Shown: in pieces, positions 43,396-51,608 of the stretch | How the letters are laid out: each line of letters begins with the position of its first letter | Numbering within the stretch: the stretch's first letter is position 1 | Assembly: GCF_900091455.1 (NCBI RefSeq) | Contig: NZ_LT607412.1 | Span: forward strand, 124,001-188,000 | DNA length: 64,000 bases | Reading direction: 5' to 3' | DNA from: Micromonospora coriariae | GTDB lineage: Bacteria; Actinomycetota; Actinomycetes; Mycobacteriales; Micromonosporaceae | Notes under the pieces: generated by a model | Seen by the model: only the letters and a program-made list of their open reading frames with translations | What the model was told of the DNA's origin: nothing | Database searches by the model: none | Translations under genes and position numbers: made by a program

Positions 43396-43542
43396 GAGGT
43401 GCGAGCCAGCCGGGACCGTCCCCACCGGGCGCGGGTCGGGGCGGTCGTGGCCATCGCGCTCGTCGCCGGGCTCCTCGCCTCGGTGCTACCGGCGCGGGCC
43501 GCGGCCCGCACCTCACCCGTGGCGGCGCTCGGGGTCGAATGA
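43396..43542 (+). pseudogene. C-terminal remnant of an FtsX-like ABC permease
   Basis: The frame reads VGAVVAIALVAGLLASVLPA, then RAAARTSPVAALGVE and a stop. This is the last transmembrane helix and the PxRAAxxxPxxAL tail of MacB/FtsX-type permeases. Everything upstream of the helix is missing. It lies beside an intact two-component operon, a gene type that often regulates such transporters, so the transporter was probably lost by deletion. Confidence 0.65.
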
Positions 43543-43568
43543 CGACCACCCGCCGCCGTGCGCCATCC

Positions 43569-44228
43569 TCAGGTCACCAGGCCGCTGCGGTAGGCGTGGA
43601 CGACTGCCTGCACGCGGTCGCGCAGGCCGAGCTTGGCCAGGATGCGTGACACGTACGTCTTGACGGTCTCCTGGCTGATCACCAGCGTCGCGGCGATCTC
43701 GCCGTTCGACAGGCCGTTGGCGATGAGGCGCAGCACCTCGAGCTCGCGCGGCGTCAGCGCGGACTCGGGGTCCGCGCTCTCTGGGGGCCGGATCCGGGCC
43801 GCGTACCGGCCGACGAGCTGCCTGGTCACCTCGGGTGCCAGCAGTGCGGACCCGGTCGCGACGGTGCGGATGCCGTTCAGCAGCTGCGCGGTCGGGGCGT
43901 CCTTGAGCAGGAATCCGCTGGCTCCGGCGCGCAGCGCCTCGTAGACGTACTCGTCGAGGTTGAACGTCGTCACCACGAGCACCTTGACGGGGCGCGCCAC
44001 CCCGGCGCCGGCGATCAGGCGGGTCGCCTGGATGCCGTCGAGCACCGGCATCCGGACGTCCATCACCACGACGTCCGGGTTCAGTTGGACCGCAAGGTCG
44101 ACGGCGGCCTGCCCGTCCGCGCACTCGCCGACCACCTCGAGGTCGGGCTGGGCGTCGATGATTGTCGCGAAACCGGTGCGGATCAGCGCCTGGTCGTCGC
44201 ACACCAGGACCCGGACCGGCGCACTCAC
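43569..44228 (-). CDS. NarL/LuxR-type response regulator
   Basis: The 219-residue protein has a receiver domain with acidic pair DDQ near residue 11, phospho-acceptor Asp57 in VVVMDVRMP, Thr in VVTTF and Lys in FLLKDA. A LuxR-type helix-turn-helix follows (LTPRELEVLRLIANGLSNGE and ATLVISQETVKTYVSRILAKL). The GTG start overlaps the kinase stop (GTGA). Partner kinase is the adjacent gene. The target may have been the lost FtsX-type transporter or the CPBP protease gene. Confidence 0.92.
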   Translation of the reverse strand: MSAPVRVLVCDDQALIRTGFATIIDAQPDLEVVGECADGQAAVDLAVQLNPDVVVMDVRMPVLDGIQATRLIAGAGVARPVKVLVVTTFNLDEYVYEALRAGASGFLLKDAPTAQLLNGIRTVATGSALLAPEVTRQLVGRYAARIRPPESADPESALTPRELEVLRLIANGLSNGEIAATLVISQETVKTYVSRILAKLGLRDRVQAVVHAYRSGLVT

Positions 44229-45394
44229 GCCCGGTTCCCGGTAGGGATGCGCGCACGGACGACGAACCCGCCGTCCGCCCGCCGGTCCGCGCTGAACTCG
44301 CCCCCGAGGGCGTCCACCCGTTCACGGAGCCCGACGAGCCCCCGGCCGCTCCCGCCGGCAGGGCGCTGTCGGGCGCCGGCGGGTTCATGGCTCGCGCCCG
44401 CCGTACTGACCTCCACGGTGATCTCCCTGTCGTCGTAGCGCACGCGCGCCGCAGTCGGCCTGCCGTGTGCGTGCTTGAGGGCGTTCGTCAGAGCCTCCTG
44501 CACCACCCGGTGGGCGACCAGCTCGGCGCTCCCGGCCGATTCCGACGGCGTGCCCTCCTCGGTGAGCTCCACCGGCTGCCCGGCCCGGCGGGTCTGCTCG
44601 ACGAGCGTGCGCAGTTCCCGGAGCGACGGTGTCCGGGCAGTGGTGTCGTGGCCCGGGTCGAGCAGGTCCAGGAGATGACGTAGGTCGCCGATCGCCCGGC
44701 GGCCCGTGTCGGTGACCGCGTTCAGGGTCTCGTCGAGACGGTCGGGCGCGCCCGTCAGGTACCTGGCAGCCTCTGTCTGCACGACCATCGCCGTCACATG
44801 GTGGGTCACGACGTCGTGCAGCTCGCGGGCGATCCGCGTGCGTTCCGCGGTGCGGGTCTCCTCGGCGACCCGGAGGCGCCGTTCGGCCTCGGCCGCCCGG
44901 ATGGCTCGCAGCCAGGAGCCCACGGCCCACACGAGGACCAGCGCCACGTAGAACGTCAGGTACCCGTCCGCCCGCTCGGCCCCGCCGACCAGGTCGAGCG
45001 CGACCGCCAGCATCACGTAGGCACCCGAGAGGAGGATCGCGACCATGCGGCGACGGCGTTCCAGGTAGACACCCGCGCTCAGCAGCGCGATAGCGAGCCC
45101 GGCGCCCGCCAACGTGTGGTAACCCCGGAGCTGATCGAGGGTGAAGCCGAGGAACACCAGGACAAGGCAGGCGGCCGGCCACCGCCGACGAACGGCGAGC
45201 GGGAAGCACTGGAGGACGATCGCGACAACGGCCAGCGCGTCGAAGGGACGGGTCGGCAGCGCGCCGATCTCTGTCCCAAGCCCGTGGAACGCCGGCACGA
45301 ACGATGCGATCGCCGGCACCAACGCGAGCGGCAGGTCCCGGACCGTGACGTCGAGCTGACGCCACCGGTCCAGGACCCGCCGGAGATCGGTCAC
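44225..45394 (-). CDS. NarL-type sensor histidine kinase
   Basis: The 389-residue kinase has four to five N-terminal transmembrane segments (for example LPLALVPAIASFVPAF, FDALAVVAIVLQCFPLAV, LTFYVALVLVWAVGSWL), HisKA_3 dimerisation with His193 in RIARELHDVVTHHV, and an ATPase domain with QEALTNALKHA (N box) and SGRGLVGLRERV (G box). No large extracellular sensor is present, so it may sense membrane state. GTG start overlapping the upstream protease stop. Phosphorylates the adjacent response regulator. Confidence 0.92.
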   Translation of the reverse strand: MTDLRRVLDRWRQLDVTVRDLPLALVPAIASFVPAFHGLGTEIGALPTRPFDALAVVAIVLQCFPLAVRRRWPAACLVLVFLGFTLDQLRGYHTLAGAGLAIALLSAGVYLERRRRMVAILLSGAYVMLAVALDLVGGAERADGYLTFYVALVLVWAVGSWLRAIRAAEAERRLRVAEETRTAERTRIARELHDVVTHHVTAMVVQTEAARYLTGAPDRLDETLNAVTDTGRRAIGDLRHLLDLLDPGHDTTARTPSLRELRTLVEQTRRAGQPVELTEEGTPSESAGSAELVAHRVVQEALTNALKHAHGRPTAARVRYDDREITVEVSTAGASHEPAGARQRPAGGSGRGLVGLRERVDALGGEFSADRRADGGFVVRARIPTGNRA

Positions 45395-46224
45395 CGAGTG
45401 AGCCTAGCGGCCACGTCCGCCTGGGCCGAGCGACGGACGGGGACCACGTGACCACGCCGGTAGGCCAGCCACATGAACGCGCCGGTGGCCAGCACGCCGA
45501 GCACCACCGCGTAGACACTGGCCTCCGGTCCGAAGTCGCCGCCCGTGACCAGCGCGGGACCCGAGATCGTCGCGTCCAGCAGGCCCTGCGCGGTGTTGCT
45601 GCCGGACACCTCGGTGCTGAAGATGGCGCTCGCGGCGATGTTCCAGCCGAAGTGCAGACCGATCGGCACCCACAGCTTGCGGGTGGCGATGTACGCGGCG
45701 GTCAGCATCCCGCCTGCCTCGATGGCGATTGCGATGGCACCCAACAGGGTGGCGTTCGCGTTGGCCAGGTGGATCAGGCCGAACAGCGAGCCGGTCAGCG
45801 CGAGCGCGATCCAGGTGCCGGTCCAGCGCTCGATGTTCCGGAACAGGACACCGCGGAAGACCAGCTCCTCGGCCACAGCGGCACCCGCCATGATCCCGAG
45901 CAGGCTGACGGCGCTCGCCGGCGTGCCCAGGCCGTTGATCGTGTAGTCACCGAAGAAGGCGATGTTCGCGATCACTGCCCCGAACAGCGCGATGCCGAGC
46001 AGCGTGCCCCAGCCGATTCCGGCACCTGCTCCCTTCAGCGAGACCTCGACGGGGGCGCGGTGCTCGGTTCGCCGCACCACCCAGCCGTAGACCAGGACCC
46101 CGACGACGGCCGTCAGCAGGCCGGCGACGAGCGCCAGCCAGGGGGTGTCCTTCACCGCTGCCGTGCCCAGATTGCCGAGGATCCAGACCGCCGCAACCGC
46201 CAAGAGTTGCCATACCAGACGCAC
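45391..46224 (-). CDS. CPBP family intramembrane metalloprotease
   Basis: The 277-residue protein has about eight hydrophobic segments and the CPBP/Abi motifs: Glu119-Glu120-Leu-Val-Phe-Arg124, FGLIHLANAN (His152) and GLHFGWN. The family is related to Rce1 proteases and includes bacteriocin immunity proteins. First gene of a three-gene operon with kinase and regulator; the GTG start has GGAG upstream. Its role here may be membrane stress signalling or immunity, but this is inference. Confidence 0.87.
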   Translation of the reverse strand: MRLVWQLLAVAAVWILGNLGTAAVKDTPWLALVAGLLTAVVGVLVYGWVVRRTEHRAPVEVSLKGAGAGIGWGTLLGIALFGAVIANIAFFGDYTINGLGTPASAVSLLGIMAGAAVAEELVFRGVLFRNIERWTGTWIALALTGSLFGLIHLANANATLLGAIAIAIEAGGMLTAAYIATRKLWVPIGLHFGWNIAASAIFSTEVSGSNTAQGLLDATISGPALVTGGDFGPEASVYAVVLGVLATGAFMWLAYRRGHVVPVRRSAQADVAARLTR

Positions 46225-46439
46225 GATGACTCCTTGAGAAGCCGCGGCGGGAGCGTCGCGGGCTACCCCGAACGCTATGGATTTGCCCGCCCAAAGTAGT
46301 CACCGCACGGTGGACATTCGCAGGTAGCTCGCACGGGGGACAGATTGTGCTGCACCGGGCAGCCGCGCTCGAACGTCAGCAGACGTCCTGGCTCGGCATT
46401 GACGACGAGCAGTTCTACGACCCAAACGCAGGCCACTAG

Positions 46440-46837
46440 CCCAGGAGACCAGCTCGTACCGCATCGTCCGGGCAACTCAGCCGCTCGAGCTGGAAGTGTC
46501 CATCCTGCTGCACGTGTGCCCCCAAGCGGTTGGCGCCGACTTTGTCAATGGAAACCACATCGCGGATGAACGACCGATGCTGTTGGTCCATGGAATGGCT
46601 GGGTACACGAAGACCGGCATCATCGGCCGCCCCTCGGCTGGCACCGCCGACAAGGGCCGAGCCCTACTGGCAAGCCTGGCAGAATCGTTCGACGATCATC
46701 TGTCCAGCCTGCTAGACGAGCGGCAACCGCCGCGGAGTCAGTGGAAGGAGGTCTGGAACCTCATTCAGCCGCTGCTGCCCGCCGACCCGCCGCGAGGAGT
46801 CCGCTGGGGCGATCACCGCTGTTGTCGGTCGAACTGA
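46440..46837 (+). pseudogene. C-terminal fragment of a creatininase-family protein
   Basis: The frame gives LELEVSILLHVCPQAVGADF and RPMLLVHGMAGYTKTGIIGR followed by PSAGTADKGRALLASLAESF, resembling the C-terminal part of actinobacterial creatininase-family amidohydrolases. The N-terminal metal-binding half is absent: a stop lies at about 46438 and the sequence before it belongs to another frame (QIVLHRAAALERQQTSWLGI). The end overlaps by adjacency the stop of the leftward LysR gene. Judged a truncated remnant. Confidence 0.5.
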
Positions 46838-47749
46838 TCAACCGTGCTGTGCGGCGGCACCGGTTGCCAGGTGCCACATTTCATCGTTCCCGCATTCTGC
46901 GGTGATCTCGGCCGTCGCGTGAGCCGCGGCGAGGAAGTCGTTGACCAGCGGCGAGGTGCGCGACGCCGCCACCGCGAGGCACACCTGGTCGGGTGCCAGA
47001 TCCGTGACGGGTACATAGCTGACTTCCGGGTGTGAGTAGAACACGGCTGCCGAACGGGCTAGGAACGAGATGCCCCGGCGGGCCGCGACATGTTCGAGCG
47101 TCTCGTCCACCCCACGCACCAGGTATCCGGCGTTGGGGTGTGGGCGCTTGGTGGGCTGTGTGCTTGTGTCGGGATGCCAGAGCAGCGGCTCGCCGGCCAG
47201 GTCGGCCTCGGTGATCTGCTTCTTGCCGGCGAATCGGTGGCCGGCGGGAAGCACTGCCACCCGCGGCTCGGTGTACAGCGGGGTGACGCGCAGGCCGGTC
47301 TCGTCGATGGGCAGCCGCACATAGCCGACGTCGATGCGGCCGTCGAGCAGCATCTCGGCCTGCTCGTCGGACTCGATCCGCTGCACATCCACGATCACGT
47401 CCGGGTGCCGGACGGCGAACTCCCGCACCGCCGCAGTGGCCGTAATGCCCGCGCGGAAGCCGACCATCAGCCGCTGGCTGCCGCGCGCGGCTGCGGTCAC
47501 CCGGCGGCGGACCGCGTCTGCGGAGGCCAGCAGCGGGCCGGCGTCGGTCAACAACTGCCTGCCGGCGTCGGTCAGCGCCACGCCGTGGCTGTCCCTGATC
47601 AGCAGCGGGGCGCCAAGATCGTGTTCCAGCGCGCGGATCTGCCGGCTGAGCACCGGCTGTGCGATATGCAGGTCATCGGCAGCGCGGCCGAAGTGCAACC
47701 GGTCGGTGACGGCCACGAAGTAGCGCAACTTGCGCAGGTCCAGATCCAT
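46838..47749 (-). CDS. LysR family transcriptional regulator
   Basis: The 303-residue protein has the N-terminal LysR helix-turn-helix (LRYFVAVTDRLHFGRAADDL followed by HIAQPVLSRQIRALEHDLG) and the LysR substrate-binding domain (RLMVGFRAGITATAAVREFA and later LLWHPDTSTQP). The start at MDLDLRKL follows GGGAGG. Divergent from the redox gene at 48037, which is the probable target. The 287-base gap contains repeats detailed separately. Confidence 0.92.
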   Translation of the reverse strand: MDLDLRKLRYFVAVTDRLHFGRAADDLHIAQPVLSRQIRALEHDLGAPLLIRDSHGVALTDAGRQLLTDAGPLLASADAVRRRVTAAARGSQRLMVGFRAGITATAAVREFAVRHPDVIVDVQRIESDEQAEMLLDGRIDVGYVRLPIDETGLRVTPLYTEPRVAVLPAGHRFAGKKQITEADLAGEPLLWHPDTSTQPTKRPHPNAGYLVRGVDETLEHVAARRGISFLARSAAVFYSHPEVSYVPVTDLAPDQVCLAVAASRTSPLVNDFLAAAHATAEITAECGNDEMWHLATGAAAQHG

Positions 47750-47857
47750 GGAGCCTCCCGTTCCGGCGATGCCTCCAGGGTATCGCAATCGCTGAAATAG
47801 GTCTTGGACACCTCGCTCAGGCCAGTGGCATGCTCGATAGGCACCTGATGGTCCGGA

Positions 47858-47920
47858 GCTAATTCGACACGAGAATTCGACATCGAGACTTCATAGCAGA
47901 TCGCCAGAATTTGAATTAGC
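47858..47920. promoter_or_regulatory. AT-rich repeats in the LysR divergent gap
   Basis: AATTCGACA occurs at 47861 and 47874, and GCTAATTC at 47858 is matched by its inverted copy GAATTAGC at 47913. The AT-rich setting in a GC-rich genome and the position between divergent genes suggest LysR binding. Exact operator limits are unknown. Confidence 0.4.
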
Positions 47921-48036
47921 ACGTACTGAACCGGGCCCGTCGCGTCATTCGGTGGCATCGACGACACAACCGTTTGCAACAACGGGACGGGCGTGGCGTT
48001 CTGTCCAGACATTCGAATCCAGAAAGCAGGCACTCC

Positions 48037-48663
48037 ATGAGCAGCATCAGCATTATCGGCCTGGGGGGTATGGGCCGCGCCATTGGCGCCCGCGCGGTCG
48101 AGGGCGGCCACGCCGTCGAGGTCGTCGGTCGCGACGCGGCCAAGGCCAGGAACCTGGCCGCCGCGCTCGGCGGCGGCGCCACGGCCGGAACGTTCGGCAC
48201 CGTCCCCGCCGGCGGCATCGTCATCCTTGCCGTGCCGAACGCCAGCGCCGTGCCGGTCGTTTCCCAGTACGCTGACGCGCTGGCCGGCAAGGTCATCATC
48301 GACATCACAAACCCCATGAGAGCCGACGCGAGCGGGCTGACCACCCCTGACGGCACTTCCGCCGCGCAGGAGATCGCCAAGGCCGCCCCGGCGAGCGCGC
48401 ACGTCGTGAAGGCGTTCAACACCGTCTTCGGCCACGTCCTGGCCACCCCGGGGCGCCCATTGGACGTGCTCTTCGCTGGCGACGACGCGCGGGCCAAGGC
48501 GAACGTGTCGGCGTTCATCGAGAGCCTCGGGTTGCGCCCCCTGGATGCCGGCGGCCTGGAGATGGCGCACTGGCTGGAAGGGACGGGCCTGCTGATGGTC
48601 AACCTGGCCCGCCACGGCGTGGGGGACTTCAACTTCTCCCTCGGCGTCAGCAATCTCGGCTGA
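48037..48663 (+). CDS. NADPH/F420-type oxidoreductase (NAD(P)-binding, DHFR-independent F420 reductase family), copy A
   Basis: The 208-residue protein has a Rossmann start MSSISIIGLGGMGRAIGARA (GxGxxG), the conserved VVKAFNTVFGHVL and a C-terminal MAHWLEGTGLLMVNLARHG. It resembles the F420_oxidored / NADP oxidoreductase family. It is a close paralogue of the gene at 52501 (shared GLRPLD, MAHWLEG, SLGLRPLD, DISNP/DITNP). First gene of a rightward group; the start lies downstream of the LysR gap. Probably NADP(H)-dependent; partner cofactor unproven. Confidence 0.82.
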   Translation: MSSISIIGLGGMGRAIGARAVEGGHAVEVVGRDAAKARNLAAALGGGATAGTFGTVPAGGIVILAVPNASAVPVVSQYADALAGKVIIDITNPMRADASGLTTPDGTSAAQEIAKAAPASAHVVKAFNTVFGHVLATPGRPLDVLFAGDDARAKANVSAFIESLGLRPLDAGGLEMAHWLEGTGLLMVNLARHGVGDFNFSLGVSNLG

Positions 48664-48715
48664 GCACACACGCACTACCACTTCTCGCGTCACATCACTC
48701 ACACGGAGCAGCAGG

Positions 48716-49657
48716 ATGCGCGTTTTCGTCACTGGTGGGACCGGCCATTCCGGTTCGTACATCGTCCCCGAGCTCATCGCCGCTGGGCACGAGGTCACCG
48801 GCCTGGCCCGGTCGGACACTGCCGCGGCGGCGCTGTCCGCGCTCGGCGCGAAGGTGCGTCGCGGCGACCTCGGGGATCTCGACGGGCTCAAGGAGGCGGC
48901 TGCGGACTCCGACGGCGTCATCCACGTCGCGCACCGGCAGGACCTGCTTTTCTCCGGCGGGATCCACGCCGTGGCCGCCGCAGAGGTCCCGATCATGCTG
49001 GCCTACGGCGAGGCACTGGCGGGAACCGGGAAGCCGCTGGTCGCGGCGGGGAGCATCGGCTCGCCCGGGCAGGGATTCCTGGGCCGGACGGCCACCGAGG
49101 AGGACCCGGCCCTTCCCAGTGGCGATGAGCACAAGGGCACCCTGCGGGCTCGTAACGTCGTGGAATCCACAGTAATCGGCCTCGCCGAGCAGGGCGTGCG
49201 GTCATCGGTCGTGCGGATCGCCAACATCGCGCACAGCACGACCGATCGTGCCGGCTTCCTCCCGACGCTGATCGCGCTCGCGAAGGAGAAGGGCTTCATC
49301 GGCTACCCCGCAGACGGCGCGAACCTGTGGAACGCCGTGCACATCCGCGATGTCGCCTCCGTGTTCCGCTTGGCGCTGGAGAAGGGCCCGGCCGGCAGAT
49401 ACTGGCACGCGGTCGACGACGGGGGCATCCCGTTCCGGGAGATCGCCGAGGCCATCGGCGGTCGTCTGGGCCTGCCCGCCGTGAGCATTCCCGTGGACGA
49501 ACTGGTGCTGCCGGGATACTTCGGGTTCCTCGCGAACATCGTCACGCAGAGCTACCCGGCGTCCAACCTCGTCACCCGCCGGACCCTCGGCTGGGAACCC
49601 GCTCAGCCCCGCCTGCTCGCCGATCTGGACAACGGCCACTACTTCCCCGCCAGCTGA
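48716..49657 (+). CDS. NAD-dependent epimerase/dehydratase-type (extended SDR) protein
   Basis: The 313-residue protein begins MRVFVTGGTGHSGSYIVPEL (GxxGxxG). It has the LGDLDGLKEA strip, VRIANIAHS and VHIRDVASVF typical of extended or atypical SDR enzymes. The usual YxxxK catalytic pair is not obvious, which fits the atypical NAD(P)-binding subset. A GGAGCAGCAGG site precedes the ATG, 52 bases after the previous gene, so it is probably co-transcribed. Confidence 0.83.
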   Translation: MRVFVTGGTGHSGSYIVPELIAAGHEVTGLARSDTAAAALSALGAKVRRGDLGDLDGLKEAAADSDGVIHVAHRQDLLFSGGIHAVAAAEVPIMLAYGEALAGTGKPLVAAGSIGSPGQGFLGRTATEEDPALPSGDEHKGTLRARNVVESTVIGLAEQGVRSSVVRIANIAHSTTDRAGFLPTLIALAKEKGFIGYPADGANLWNAVHIRDVASVFRLALEKGPAGRYWHAVDDGGIPFREIAEAIGGRLGLPAVSIPVDELVLPGYFGFLANIVTQSYPASNLVTRRTLGWEPAQPRLLADLDNGHYFPAS

Positions 49658-49714
49658 CGGCAAGGACCCGGGTCTCAACGAGTCCGGTACATGACGAGGA
49701 GGGCGGCTCAGAAT

Positions 49715-50386
49715 ATGACGACTGTGGGATTCATCGGCAGCGGCGCCATCGGCAGCACGATCGCGCGGCTCGCCGTCGAGGCCGGGCATCAGGTCGTGCT
49801 CAGCAACTCACGCGGTCCAGAAACGCTCGCGGACACGGTTGTGGAACTGGGGCCGCGGGCGTCCGCGGCGACCAGCGGGGAAGCCGCGGCAGCCGGTGAC
49901 ATCGTCGTGATCGCGGTTCCGGTCAAGGCCTTCCCCCACGTGCCCGCCGCGCCACTGGCCGGGAAGACGGTCATCGACACGTGCAACTACGGCCCCGAGC
50001 GTGACGGGCCCATTCCCGAACTCGACAGCAGGTCGCTCGCCTCAAGCGAGCTGCTGCTGCTGCGGTACCTCCCGGACGCCATGGTCGTGAAAGCGTTCAA
50101 CAACATCTTCTTCAAGCACCTGCTGTCACTCGCCCGCCCGGCGGGGGCGGCCGACCGCTCGTATCTGCCGATCGTCGGGGACTCCGCGCCGGCGAAGGTG
50201 GCGGTGACCGAATTCATCGAATCCATCGGGTACAGCGTGCTGGACGCGGGACCACTGGCCGCCGGCTGGCGGCAAGCGACGGGCACGCCGGTGTGGGGGA
50301 CCCCGTACGGGCCGTACTCGAACGAGAAGGGCCAGCCGGTCGGCGAGGACGCTATCCGCGCGGCACTGGCCGCCGCAACGCGGTGA
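49715..50386 (+). CDS. NADPH/F420-type oxidoreductase, copy B
   Basis: The 223-residue protein has MTTVGFIGSGAIGSTIARLA (GxGxxG), IPVKAFPHVPAAPLAGKTVI-like strand VIAVPVKAFPHVPAAPL, DTCNYGPERDG and VVKAFNNIFFKHLLS. It is the same fold as copies A and C but more divergent. The start at MTTVG is preferred to an upstream ATG because AGGAGGG lies 12 bases upstream. It ends a run of three rightward redox genes. Confidence 0.82.
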   Translation: MTTVGFIGSGAIGSTIARLAVEAGHQVVLSNSRGPETLADTVVELGPRASAATSGEAAAAGDIVVIAVPVKAFPHVPAAPLAGKTVIDTCNYGPERDGPIPELDSRSLASSELLLLRYLPDAMVVKAFNNIFFKHLLSLARPAGAADRSYLPIVGDSAPAKVAVTEFIESIGYSVLDAGPLAAGWRQATGTPVWGTPYGPYSNEKGQPVGEDAIRAALAAATR

Positions 50387-50822
50387 ACCGCGAGTGCGTG
50401 CGCGGGCCGCGGTATGGTCCGGCCGTGTTATAGCCCCGCTCGGCAGGCCGCCGGGCGGGGCGAAACACAGAAATCGTTGTCGTCCAGGTCAGTCGCGGCG
50501 ATTCGTTCGCGGAGCCGGTCGGCGGACAGGGCCCGTTTCCCTTGGCTTCTGGGGAACAGCCATGTCGGCCTGTCGCGGGCCCGTGCGTCGTCGGCGACGC
50601 GTAACGCGAGCCCGGCGAGGGGCTCGCGCAGCCGCAGCGGAGTGCTCGACAGGGCCAGGGTGACCCGTGGCCCTGTCGAGCACTCCGAGTGGGCGTTGGC
50701 CGCGTTCGCGTTGGCGTCCTCCTGCGAGTCGGGCTTGTTCTTGCCCTTGTGCGGCGTGATCTACCGCTTCGGCCGCGCCGAACTCGACGCCGTCTTCCGT
50801 GCGACAAGGCGTGATCGGGCCG
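50387..50822. other. Hairpin-rich stretch between convergent genes
   Basis: No gene is convincing on either strand. It holds two hairpins in a row: 50605-50628 (9-base stem CGCGAGCCC/GGGCTCGCG) and the long one at 50638-50687. The frames here on both strands are biased but contain no recognisable motif. Confidence 0.45.
50638..50687. terminator. 20-base perfect hairpin, likely bidirectional terminator
   Basis: CGGAGTGCTCGACAGGGCCA and its exact reverse complement flank a 10-base loop (GGGTGACCCG). It sits between the end of the rightward redox genes and the end of the leftward TetR gene, so it can stop transcription from both sides. The stem is unusually long and perfect, so a mobile repeat unit is another possibility. 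Confidence 0.65.
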
Positions 50823-51464
50823 TCATTGGCCTCCCACCGGAACGGGAGCAGACCCCGTAGTTCCGCGGTCATCGCTGGGCTGCCGAGGAGATGACGCGGG
50901 GATGGCGTTGTCGATGAGGACGGCGGCGATGGCGGCGGCGGTGGGGAAGGCGTCGGCGTTGAGAACCCGGGTCCGGGCCGCAGCGCCGTCGATGAGCAGC
51001 GCGAGCTGCTCGCCGAGCTGTTCAGGCTCGGCGGCGCCGGCTTCCCGGGCGGTGTCGGCGAGCCGCGCGGCGACGGCTTCCTTGTAGTTGCGCGCGTACT
51101 GGGATGCGGGGTGCTGGGGGTCGTGAAGTTCGACGGCGGCGCCGATGTAGGGGCACAGGGGGGTGGTGGAAGGGACGTCGAAGGCGGCCAGGAGCCGCTC
51201 GCGGGGCGTGAGGTCGGTGCGGTCGAAAACGCCGGACAGAACGGAGGGGTCGAACCGGCGCAGGTACTCGGCGACGAGTTCGTCCTTGCCGGTGAAGTGC
51301 TGGTAGGCCGTGCGCTTGGACACCTGGGCCGCCGCGCAAAGCTGGTCCATGCCGGTGCGGTTGATGCCCTGCTCGCGGAACAGCTGCTGGGACGCGCTGA
51401 TGATGCGCTCGCGCGCACCCCGGCCGCGGCGGCGGCCCTGGGGGCCCTTCTCCAGCTCAGTCAT
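50823..51464 (-). CDS. TetR family transcriptional regulator
   Basis: The 213-residue protein has the N-terminal TetR helix-turn-helix (RERIISASQQLFREQGINRT and LCAAAQVSKRTAYQHFTGKD) and a helical ligand domain (EQLALLIDGAAARTRVLNAD). The ATG follows a good distance after the divergent repeat pair. It is divergent from the SDR gene at 51609 and probably controls it and the redox gene after it. Confidence 0.92.
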   Translation of the reverse strand: MTELEKGPQGRRRGRGARERIISASQQLFREQGINRTGMDQLCAAAQVSKRTAYQHFTGKDELVAEYLRRFDPSVLSGVFDRTDLTPRERLLAAFDVPSTTPLCPYIGAAVELHDPQHPASQYARNYKEAVAARLADTAREAGAAEPEQLGEQLALLIDGAAARTRVLNADAFPTAAAIAAVLIDNAIPASSPRQPSDDRGTTGSAPVPVGGQ

Positions 51465-51493
51465 GGGTCCATGGTACCCCTGCTGGGTAACGA

Positions 51494-51560
51494 CCGGTGT
51501 ACATAGTTTGCGCTGCGGCCACCCGCCCCGTACCGTAAGCACACAGAGCGGTGTACATAA
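51494..51560. promoter_or_regulatory. Twin CGGTGTACATA direct repeats in the TetR/SDR gap
   Basis: CGGTGTACATAG at 51495 and CGGTGTACATAA at 51549 repeat with a 54-base period in the 144-base divergent gap. Each contains the self-complementary TGTACA. Five helical turns of spacing would put both on one DNA face. They are the best candidates for TetR binding sites over the two promoters. Confidence 0.6.
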
Positions 51561-51608
51561 CATCATCGCCTCAGGTGCGCACGGCACCACCGACCTGAAG
51601 GAGCGGTC

